Source of the DNA: Candidatus Moraniibacteriota bacterium
GTDB lineage: Bacteria > Patescibacteriota > Minisyncoccia > Moranbacterales > GCA-2747515
Assembly: GCA_030592425.1 (NCBI GenBank)
Contig: JAUVJK010000056.1
Span: 1-5,285 of the forward strand
Reading direction: 5' to 3'
Length of the DNA: 5,285 nucleotides
The notes under the pieces are model-generated. The model had not been told where the DNA came from, ran no database searches, and worked only from the letters and a program-made list of their open reading frames with translations. Below are positions 1 to 5,285 of the stretch, piece by piece. The translations under genes were made by a program, and so were the position numbers. The stretch's first letter is position 1; each line of letters starts with the position of its first letter.

Positions 1-1079
1 CCGAACAGTTTGCAGAAATGTTGGTCAATTTTTCCAGTGAGGACTTCGAAGCGCAGAAAGAACGTACTGCTGCAATCGAGTCAATGGGGAATAGTCTACA
101 GACACAGTCTGCCCACCGCAGTCGCATGATGGATGGTCGCGTTCGTGAGCTTTCGAGTAAGGCAAATGAAGGAAGTGATGTAGCAAACGCACTCTTGCAG
201 CTTCAGGAAAAAGTAAGTGAGCTTGATCCGAGTGGAATGAATTTTTCAATCGGCTGGTTCGCACAGCTTTTTGGTTGGGTCCCATTTGTTGGCACACCAA
301 TGAAGCGCTATTTCATGGAGTATCAAACTGGCCAGGAAGTGATCGATGCAATTTTGAAGTCGCTCGAGAACGGCAAGGCGCAGTTACTGCGTGACAATGG
401 GATTCTTGGTGAGGATCAGAGATTGATGCGTGACCTGACTCATAAGCTGGTTCGCCAGATTGAAATGGGTCAAATCCTTGATACTAAGCTTGAGTACCGG
501 TTATCAAATGAAATGGATGATGAGCGTAAGCGCTTCATTCAGGACGAGTTACTTTTCCCTCTTCGGCAACGAATTGCGGATCTGCAACAACAATTGGTGA
601 CCAATCAACAAGGAGTGCTTAGCACAGAGCTCATCATTCGAAATAACAAGGAATTAGTTCGTGGTGTTAATCGTGCAATGAGCGTAACAGTTAGTGCTCT
701 TTCGGTTGCCGTCCAGATCGCTTATGCTTTGGCGCATCAGAAGATTACACTGGATAAGATCGAGGCACTCAACAAGACAACCAATCAGATGTTGGCTAGT
801 AATGCGCAACGCTTGAAGCAACAGGGCGTAGAAATTCATAAACGCGCTTCTACAGCATCACTGGATATGGATGTTCTGGCTGGTTCGATGAAAGATATCT
901 TGGATGCAATGGATGAGATTAGCGCATATCGTCGTGAAGCACTGCCAGGAATGGCAGCTGAGATCCTCAAGTTCAATGAGTTGACCAATCAAGGTGAACA
1001 GGCAATTGAGCGTATGGAGGATGGTAATCGTGCTGATGTTAGCGGCATGATCTCTCTGGATCTTGATGAAGCTGCGTAA
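1..1079 (+). CDS. telA: TelA/KlaA-family toxic anion resistance protein (5'-partial)
   Basis: Soluble, largely alpha-helical protein of the TelA family (Pfam TelA type). The family is named after the RK2 tellurite-resistance determinant and is linked in other bacteria to tolerance of tellurite and cell-envelope antimicrobials; its biochemical activity is not established. The frame is open from base 3 to the TAA at 1077-1079. The first ATG is at 18, but codons 3-17 (EQFAE) read through in frame, so the true start probably lies left of the window. Numbering from that ATG, residues 80-94 hold the family's LFGWVPFVGTP-like segment. It is followed by a long charged helical region (about 100-300) likely to form coiled coils, then the typical C-terminal block YRREALPGMAAEIL at 304-317. 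There is no signal peptide and no clear membrane span; residues 222-240 are mildly hydrophobic. The visible 353 residues approach usual family length. A broken small frame and an ABC importer follow on the same strand. The family call is firm; a tellurite role is not shown. Confidence 0.93.
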   Translation, partial: EQFAEMLVNFSSEDFEAQKERTAAIESMGNSLQTQSAHRSRMMDGRVRELSSKANEGSDVANALLQLQEKVSELDPSGMNFSIGWFAQLFGWVPFVGTPMKRYFMEYQTGQEVIDAILKSLENGKAQLLRDNGILGEDQRLMRDLTHKLVRQIEMGQILDTKLEYRLSNEMDDERKRFIQDELLFPLRQRIADLQQQLVTNQQGVLSTELIIRNNKELVRGVNRAMSVTVSALSVAVQIAYALAHQKITLDKIEALNKTTNQMLASNAQRLKQQGVEIHKRASTASLDMDVLAGSMKDILDAMDEISAYRREALPGMAAEILKFNELTNQGEQAIERMEDGNRADVSGMISLDLDEAA

Positions 1080-1091
1080 AGCAGTAATTAA

Positions 1092-1422
1092 ATGGTTTAC
1101 AACTGGAGTGAAGTGAGCCACAACTCTGGTCAGAATGAAAAAGGATTTTTATTCTGGTCTACTAATGAGGTATGTGAACAAAAGTCAAATCGCCGATCAG
1201 TTCAAAGAGGTTCTTGAGAATTTTGAGAAGTCGGTGCAGTAAGTGGAAGAGGCGGCAAGGGCCGTAGAAAAAAGTGGCATGACGAATGATGTCAATATCA
1301 CAAATGAGATGTTTGTCAGTTCGATAGCATCTATCAACTTTATGAAGAGTAGGAGAAAGACTAGTGAAAAATTTCAAGATGATTATGTTTGCCAGTGTCA
1401 TTGCGATGGTCGCCCTGAGTAA
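1092..1422 (+). pseudogene. Possible decayed small gene between telA and the ABC importer
   Basis: No intact ORF covers this gap, but a protein-like frame can be followed through it. From ATG 1092 the reading begins MVYNWSEVSHNSG and goes on to GFLFWSTNE, then runs out of frame to a TGA at 1215-1217. Skipping one base in the A-run 1180-1183 moves the reading into the next frame, which gives a hydrophilic helical stretch (SQIADQFKEVLENFEKSVQ). That frame meets a TAA at 1240-1242 and continues in frame after it (VEEAARAVEKSG, then TNEMFVSSIASINF). The 3' end is uncertain: the current frame stops at 1420-1422, inside the binding-protein gene, while another frame stops at TAG 1350-1352. No good ribosome site precedes 1092. 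I do not recognise the protein. The alternatives are non-coding leader sequence that looks protein-like by chance, or sequencing error. Confidence 0.4.
1351..1355 (+). promoter_or_regulatory. Ribosome binding site fixing the GTG start of the binding protein
   Basis: AGGAG lies 8 bases before GTG 1364. The next in-frame ATG (1379) has no comparable site and would shorten the basic N-terminus of the signal peptide, so GTG 1364 is preferred. Confidence 0.8.
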
Positions 1423-2413
1423 CACCTGGGCAAGAGATGTATATAAAATTGCCTCCAGTCCCTATGTGGGCTGGGAGCCGTGGGCATATGCAGCTGATTC
1501 TGGCATTCTTAAGAAATGGGCAGATAAGAAGGGTGTTGAGATCGAATATCAGCGAATCAACGATTATATCAATTCTATCAATCTGTTGACAGCTGGTGAT
1601 TTCGATGCAGTGACGATGACCAATATGGATGCTCTGGCCTTTCCAGCCATTGGTGGCGTGGATGTCACAGCACTTATCGTCGGCGACTTCAGTAATGGAA
1701 ATGATGGCGTAGTCGCGAAGGGGATAAAGGATCTATGTGAGCTTAAGGGTAAAACCATTACTCTCGTAGAACTTTCTGTATCACATTATCTTCTGGCTCG
1801 TGGTTTGGATGAGAAGTGTGGTATGAATGAGCGAGATGTCAAAGTCGTGAATACAGCTGACACGCAAATTTCTTCCACTTTCATAGCCGCAGCTGATAGT
1901 GCTGTTGTGACATGGAATCCAATGTTGTTGGCGATTCGAAATGAAAAGGGTGCTAATCTTTTATTCGAGTCATCGCAAATTCCTGGTGAGATCATTGATA
2001 TGCTTGTGGTACGGACTGATCTGCCTGACAGTGTCAAAGAGGCATTGGTAGGTGCGTGGTACGAAACCATGAACGTCATGACGAGTCGCGGGAAGAGCGG
2101 TAAAGAAGCTATTGCTTACATGGCAGAAGTAACCGGAGCAACGGTTCCCGAATACAATGCGCAACTGCGTACGACATCAATGTTCTATACTGCTGCTGAT
2201 GCTAATACTTTCGCAAGGAGTGAAGAGCTTAAGACAACAATGGATCACGTTCGTATCTTTGCTTTTGAGCACGGCCTGTATGCCGAAGGCGCTCCAAATG
2301 CTGACGTTGTTGGGATACAATATCCCGACGATAGCATTGTGGGAGATAAGAGTAACGTGAAGCTGCGCTTTGATGCAACCTTCATGGAAGCTGCCGCAAA
2401 CGGTAAACTGTAA
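1364..2413 (+). CDS. ABC importer periplasmic substrate-binding protein, TauA/NMT1-like, 'putative urea' type
   Basis: Periplasmic capture protein of a TauABC/SsuABC-class importer. Residues 1-23 form a Sec signal peptide: basic MKNFK, a hydrophobic core, and likely cleavage after TWA at 21-23. There is no lipobox cysteine, so it should be a free periplasmic protein. The mature part begins with a beta strand and the SSPYVGWEPWAYA segment (31-43), the region that lines the ligand pocket in this fold. A TAGDFDAVTMTNMDAL block then matches the NMT1/THI5-like binding-protein pattern. At 349 residues the length is normal. The overall look matches the family described as the periplasmic binding protein of the urea carboxylase region (TIGR03427 type), now often thought to concern guanidine or related compounds; that assignment is from memory. 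The start is GTG, with AGGAG 8 bases upstream. A strong hairpin follows the stop, which often lets the binding protein be made in excess of the membrane parts. The true ligand cannot be read from sequence. Confidence 0.9.
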   Translation: MKNFKMIMFASVIAMVALSNTWARDVYKIASSPYVGWEPWAYAADSGILKKWADKKGVEIEYQRINDYINSINLLTAGDFDAVTMTNMDALAFPAIGGVDVTALIVGDFSNGNDGVVAKGIKDLCELKGKTITLVELSVSHYLLARGLDEKCGMNERDVKVVNTADTQISSTFIAAADSAVVTWNPMLLAIRNEKGANLLFESSQIPGEIIDMLVVRTDLPDSVKEALVGAWYETMNVMTSRGKSGKEAIAYMAEVTGATVPEYNAQLRTTSMFYTAADANTFARSEELKTTMDHVRIFAFEHGLYAEGAPNADVVGIQYPDDSIVGDKSNVKLRFDATFMEAAANGKL

Positions 2414-2424
2414 ATTGCAACGGG

Positions 2425-2452
2425 GTCCTCTCTCTCAACCGAGAGGGAGGAC
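2425..2452 (+). terminator. GC-rich intercistronic hairpin after the binding-protein gene
   Basis: Arms 2425-2436 and 2441-2452 pair over 12 bp with one G-T wobble and an AACC tetraloop. The sequence after it is only loosely T-rich (TCATCTATTTTATAT), not a clean U-run. It therefore fits a partial terminator or an mRNA-stabilising hairpin that raises binding-protein expression relative to permease and ATPase. It starts 12 bases after the stop codon. Confidence 0.75.
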
Positions 2453-2472
2453 TCATCTATTTTATATAACAT

Positions 2473-2511
2473 GATATGCATTTTTCGTAGTCACTACGAA
2501 GCAAGCATATC
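2473..2511 (+). repeat. Long imperfect hairpin in the binding protein-permease spacer
   Basis: The inner arms TTCGTAG (2484-2490) and CTACGAA (2494-2500) close a TCA loop. The outer arms GATATGC (2473-2479) and GCATATC (2505-2511) stack on them across a 4x4 internal loop, giving 14 paired bases. No U-run follows, so it is not a simple terminator. The dyad could act as RNA structure or as a DNA operator site. Confidence 0.6.
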
Positions 2512-2529
2512 CTGCTATACAACAGGATA
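2508..2529 (+). repeat. Alternative hairpin overlapping the previous one
   Basis: TATCCTG (2508-2514) pairs with CAGGATA (2523-2529) over 7 bp around an 8-base loop. It shares bases 2508-2511 with the outer arm of the preceding hairpin, so the two cannot form fully together. It ends 37 bases before the permease ribosome site. Confidence 0.45.
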
Positions 2530-2565
2530 AGTTCCTTTTACGATTATTGAAATATAATCAACAAC

Positions 2566-2569
2566 GGAG
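2566..2569 (+). promoter_or_regulatory. Ribosome binding site deciding the permease start
   Basis: GGAG lies 7 bases before ATG 2577. The in-frame TTG 2547 lies upstream of this site and has none of its own, and ATG 2571 is only one base away from it, so ATG 2577 is the best start. Confidence 0.75.
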
Positions 2570-2576
2570 AATGTCA

Positions 2577-3404
2577 ATGAAACAACCCCAATTCTTTGGT
2601 TTACACGCTGTTCCTCAGTCACCTCTTAAGTGGTGGATGATGGCACTGCCTTTTATTCTTTTGATTGGTATCTATTTGATTGGGTCAGAAATTCGTCTTG
2701 CGGAGAATCCGAATGATAAATTGATGCCACCAGTTTCAAAAATGATTGACTCGATCGATCGACTTGCCTTTACTGAGAATAAACGTACAGGAGAATATGT
2801 TATGTTATCCGATACAACCTCGAGTCTCTCTCGTATTGGTATCGGAATTACCCTTTCAGCCTTTGTCGGTTTTTTAGTTGGTGTGCGGGTAGGTCTCTTT
2901 CCTGGGACAGAAACTCTTTTCCTGAAAATTTTAACTTTTCTTTCCATTGTTCCACCCCTGGCAATATTGCCAATCCTTATCATTATATTTGGTGTGGGGG
3001 AAGCTGGAAAGATCACATTAATTTTTCTTGGGACAGTTTTTCTGATCACACGTGATATGCATCTTTCTACAAAGGCAATTCCTCGTGAACAGATTATTAA
3101 GGCGCTTACACTAGGTGCTTCTCAGTGGGAGGTTATGTATCGTATTGTTATGCCACGTATCTTTCCGCGCTTGATTGATTCAGTACGTCTGAGTCTGGGT
3201 GCAGCTTGGTTGTTTCTGATCGCTTCAGAATCTCTGGCAGCTAGTAGTGGTTTGGGATATAGGATATTTCTCATGACACGTTACATGGACATGTCTGTGA
3301 TCATCCCCTATGTATTTTGGATCACGTTTATTGGTTTTGTCGTTGATTGGCTACTGCGCTGGACAATACGGAGTCAATTTTCTTGGTATCATGCAAGTAA
3401 ATAA
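2577..3404 (+). CDS. ABC importer permease, TauC/SsuC-like (BPD_transp_1 family)
   Basis: Inner-membrane channel subunit of the importer, 275 residues from ATG 2577; the frame is open upstream to TTG 2547. Hydrophobic segments lie at about 20-36, 84-106, 115-138, 144-160, 204-224 and 241-262, the six-span layout usual for this family. Between the first and second spans is a polar stretch (about 38-83), expected on the periplasmic side. The ATPase-coupling EAA loop is clear at about 169-197 (PREQIIKALTLGAS, then IVMPRIFPRL), with G180 and the I-x-MP ending; the canonical EAA triplet is degenerate here, as EQIIKA. It presumably forms a homodimer, since only one permease gene is present. It lies 163 bases after the binding-protein stop, behind three hairpins, and 15 bases before the ATPase gene, with which it is surely co-transcribed. 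Confidence 0.93.
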   Translation: MKQPQFFGLHAVPQSPLKWWMMALPFILLIGIYLIGSEIRLAENPNDKLMPPVSKMIDSIDRLAFTENKRTGEYVMLSDTTSSLSRIGIGITLSAFVGFLVGVRVGLFPGTETLFLKILTFLSIVPPLAILPILIIIFGVGEAGKITLIFLGTVFLITRDMHLSTKAIPREQIIKALTLGASQWEVMYRIVMPRIFPRLIDSVRLSLGAAWLFLIASESLAASSGLGYRIFLMTRYMDMSVIIPYVFWITFIGFVVDWLLRWTIRSQFSWYHASK

Positions 3405-3419
3405 CAGGAGATAATAGTC

Positions 3420-4325
3420 ATGGTGGCTAATGAGTTAAGAAATAGTAACCTTCTTCATCTTGAGGACGTATATCAAGCTTATGGAGATCATGTCGTCCTT
3501 GATGATATCGATCTTTCTGTAGCACATGGTGAATTGGTGACAGTTGTTGGCCCTTCAGGTGCTGGGAAATCAACTCTTTTGCGTCTGATATTGGGTCAGG
3601 AGCTTCCTTCTTCCGGTGAAATATTGGTTAGTGGTGAGCCAGTTGGTTTTGCTGATCCTTCACGGGGAATTGTTTATCAGAAATACTCACTATTTCCTAA
3701 TATGAGCGTTCTGGACAATGTTACTCTCGGGAAGCGTCTTGAATTGTCATTCTTTCAATGGCAAAAACGAAAGATAGCGATTATTGATGAGGCAATGCAT
3801 TATTTGGAGAAGGTCGGTTTGAACAGTCATTCAAAAAAATATCCTCATGAACTCTCTGGTGGTATGCGACAGCGTGTAGCTGTGGTACAAGCGCTAATCA
3901 AACGTCCAAAGATCCTTATGATGGATGAACCATTCGGTGCGCTAGATCCTGGGACGCGTGAAGATCTCCAAATATTCCTTCTGGAGCTATGGGAAGAGAC
4001 TGATATGACGATTTTCTTCGTCACTCACGATCTTGAAGAGGCGGCATATCTTGGGTCGCGTCTAATTGTACTCTCCCAACATTATTCTGATGATCGTGGT
4101 GATGGTCCTGGAGTACAACGTGGTGCTAAGATCGTTGCAGATCACATACTTTCACGGTCAAATCTTTCTACCGACGTGAAGTATACGAAAGGCTTCGGGA
4201 AGCTTATCGCACGCATTCGTCGTGAAGGGTTTGATCCACAGCATCGACAACACATTCGGGAATTTGATCTTAAACATCCACATAGCTTTCGTACAAATAC
4301 TGTTGAAGAAGTACGATGTAAGTAA
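3420..4325 (+). CDS. ABC importer ATP-binding protein, TauB/SsuB-like with C-terminal extension
   Basis: Cytoplasmic ATPase that powers the importer, 301 residues. All catalytic motifs are present: Walker A GPSGAGKST (44-52), Q-loop Gln87 in YQKYSLFP, signature LSGGMRQRV (145-153), Walker B ILMMDEP (165-171) with catalytic Glu170, D-loop ALD (174-176) and switch His203 in VTHDLEEA. It is therefore expected to be active, as a dimer under the permease pair. TauB/SsuB proteins are usually around 255 residues. This one has an additional tail from about 221 on, rich in His, Arg and Lys, including GFGKLIARIRREGFDP and a HPHSF segment; I recall such tails in ATPases of the 'urea carboxylase region' transporters, but cannot verify it here. 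The start ATG 3420 has AGGAG at 3406-3410, 9 bases upstream and directly after the permease stop. An intrinsic terminator follows the stop within 10 bases, so this is the last gene of the operon. Confidence 0.96.
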   Translation: MVANELRNSNLLHLEDVYQAYGDHVVLDDIDLSVAHGELVTVVGPSGAGKSTLLRLILGQELPSSGEILVSGEPVGFADPSRGIVYQKYSLFPNMSVLDNVTLGKRLELSFFQWQKRKIAIIDEAMHYLEKVGLNSHSKKYPHELSGGMRQRVAVVQALIKRPKILMMDEPFGALDPGTREDLQIFLLELWEETDMTIFFVTHDLEEAAYLGSRLIVLSQHYSDDRGDGPGVQRGAKIVADHILSRSNLSTDVKYTKGFGKLIARIRREGFDPQHRQHIREFDLKHPHSFRTNTVEEVRCK

Positions 4326-4334
4326 TAGACACAC

Positions 4335-4367
4335 AACCGCTAGGAATAATGTTTCCTGCGGTTTTTT
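4335..4367 (+). terminator. Rho-independent terminator of the ABC operon
   Basis: AACCGC (4335-4340) pairs with GCGGTT (4358-4363) and AGGAA (4342-4346) with TTCCT (4353-4357), with T4341 bulged and a 6-base loop. A T-run directly follows (TTTTTT 4362-4367, then ATTTTCTT). The hairpin starts 9 bases after the ATPase stop, so it separates the importer from the next gene. Confidence 0.92.
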
Positions 4368-4414
4368 ATTTTCTTATTGATGATTACATCGTCATCATTA
4401 GACCGCTAAAACTG

Positions 4415-4508
4415 TTGACTATTTGTTCAATACGTGTTAAAAACAAGAGTCACATTCTTTTGAGTGTGTACGTGTCTTTTGACAAAATGATCAAGATATA
4501 CCACATAT
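4415..4508 (+). promoter_or_regulatory. Candidate promoter region of the right-hand gene
   Basis: Two sigma70-like elements stand in the 165-base gap after the terminator. TTGACT (4415-4420) is followed after 17 bases by TAAAAA (4438-4443), a 4/6 match to a -10 box. A perfect -35 TTGACA lies at 4479-4484, but only weak -10 candidates follow at 17-19 bases (around CACATATG, 4502-4509). The heptamer TACGTGT occurs at 4431-4437 and 4469-4475, either of which could be a regulator half-site. A promoter is expected here because of the upstream terminator; which element is used is a guess. Confidence 0.4.
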
Positions 4509-4532
4509 GCACATAGTGCGAGGAGAAAATTG

Positions 4533-5285
4533 ATGAGTAATATCGGAAAACCTCACTTAGTTATTACTGAAAGCTCTCTGAAGAAGTATATATCGCAAGC
4601 AAATGCCCTCATTTCAAGAGCGGAATGCCCCCTAGCATCGTCATTGGCCGTGGAACAAGAAGTCGATACTGATAATGCAATGGTCGAATTTGCTGAAGCG
4701 ACAGGGTTTGATACTGATCTCATACGATCAGCTCCCATTCCAAAAAGACAAAAACGTCTTTTGGAAAAAATCAAATGGCTTAGTGGAGGCGATGCTTTGC
4801 TCTCAGATGCTGGACATTATGTTCTACGCAGCATACGAACAGGAATTCAGATTAGTCTATATGTCACACACCTATTTGAGAAGGAAATCGGAATTGATCA
4901 AGTCTTGGATCCAGGACGCTTTTCTGAAACGCAGAAAATAGCATGGTATGAAAAGCGAAAAGCATCTGTAGTTGTAGCCATCTCTTCTATGGCAAATTAT
5001 ATAGCATGGTCTCTCAGGCAATATAATTGTAAAACTGTTGATGAAGTATCTCTTGAACATATCAGGATTTCAGATGTATCTCTTGAGGATCCAGCTCAGA
5101 GTCTTGGGTGCAGTGTCTACTTTGCCGTAGAAAATCTTGAGCATGCATCAATAGTTAGTGACGCATCTCTTGTAAGAGCTCTTCGTGACTACTATGAAGG
5201 ACTTTTTGATGACATTGCTCTATCTCAGGAAAATCTCCCATCTCTTACTGCTTTTGTTGATAATTCTTATCAGCTTGAAGGGACA
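4533..5285 (+). CDS. Unrecognised soluble protein (3'-partial, 251 codons visible)
   Basis: The frame runs from ATG 4533 to the right edge with no stop. AGGAG at 4521-4525 sits 7 bases before the start, and the nearest in-frame upstream stop is TGA 4488-4490, so the start is well supported. The product begins MSNIGKPHLVITESSLKKYI and has no signal peptide or membrane segment, which suggests a cytoplasmic protein. It is mixed-charge and probably mostly helical, with a basic patch PKRQKRLLEKIK at about residues 69-80 and a GGDALLSDAGHYVLRS segment after it. Near residues 173-184 a ten-residue period is visible (VSLEHIRISD, then VSLEDPAQSL). I do not recognise a family and assign no function. 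It follows the ABC operon on the same strand but is separated from it by a strong terminator and its own promoter-like region, so it is probably a separate transcript. Confidence 0.88.
   Translation, partial: MSNIGKPHLVITESSLKKYISQANALISRAECPLASSLAVEQEVDTDNAMVEFAEATGFDTDLIRSAPIPKRQKRLLEKIKWLSGGDALLSDAGHYVLRSIRTGIQISLYVTHLFEKEIGIDQVLDPGRFSETQKIAWYEKRKASVVVAISSMANYIAWSLRQYNCKTVDEVSLEHIRISDVSLEDPAQSLGCSVYFAVENLEHASIVSDASLVRALRDYYEGLFDDIALSQENLPSLTAFVDNSYQLEGT

Noticed and set aside
1323..1335. GATAG-CAT-CTATC mini-hairpin before the binding-protein start
   Set aside because: Only 5 bp with a three-base loop and AT-rich; likely chance, with no T-run or other support.
2547..2576. Longer permease start at TTG 2547
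   Set aside because: It would add ten residues upstream of the ribosome site; GGAG at 2566-2569 points to ATG 2577.
2672..3049. 125-codon open frame on the minus strand inside the permease gene
   Set aside because: It lies wholly opposite a clear membrane protein gene, has no ribosome site or recognisable domain, and its composition is what the complement of hydrophobic codons gives.
4378..4397. TGATGA/TCATCA dyad after the terminator
   Set aside because: A six-base AT-rich arm pair with an 8-base loop is weak and expected by chance in such sequence.
4675..4941. 88-codon + strand frame inside the unknown gene
   Set aside because: It overlaps the longer frame from 4533, which has a well-placed AGGAG site, and it has no ribosome site of its own.
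1..5285. CRISPR arrays, insertion sequences, tRNA or rRNA genes
   Set aside because: No regularly spaced repeats, transposase motifs, terminal inverted repeats or recognisable RNA gene sequences were found on reading the window.

Overview
The window looks like a chromosomal segment from a Gram-negative bacterium, most likely a proteobacterium and perhaps a gammaproteobacterium. The reasons are a periplasmic binding protein with a Sec signal peptide and no lipobox cysteine, standard AGGAG ribosome sites, moderate base composition, and an E. coli-like intrinsic terminator. The species cannot be named from the sequence. All genes lie on the + strand.

Layout. (1) 1-1079: the 3' part of a telA/klaA-family 'toxic anion resistance' gene, open at the left edge. 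(2) 1080-1363: no intact gene, but an apparently broken small reading frame that can be followed through one frameshift and one in-frame stop. (3) 1364-4325: a three-gene ABC importer: periplasmic binding protein (GTG start), inner-membrane permease and ATPase. It is of the taurine/nitrate/sulfonate (TauABC/SsuABC) class and most resembles the binding-protein type annotated as 'putative urea ABC transporter' in the urea/guanidine carboxylase neighbourhood. The binding-protein gene is followed by a strong GC-rich hairpin and then two overlapping, mutually exclusive hairpins before the permease start. (4) 4335-4367: a clear rho-independent terminator that closes the operon. (5) 4368-4532: an intergenic region with promoter-like elements and a repeated heptamer. 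(6) 4533 to the right edge: the first 251 codons of a soluble protein I do not recognise.

How the parts may work together. The importer has all the parts needed for uptake: a capture protein, a permease with the ATPase-coupling EAA loop, and an ATPase with complete catalytic motifs. With a single permease gene and a single ATPase gene, each subunit presumably acts as a dimer. No urea carboxylase, allophanate hydrolase or guanidine riboswitch is visible, so the substrate is open. The same-strand telA gene upstream suggests a link to envelope or toxic-anion stress rather than plain nitrogen scavenging, but that is inference from neighbourhood only. The unknown gene at the right sits behind a terminator and is probably transcribed separately.
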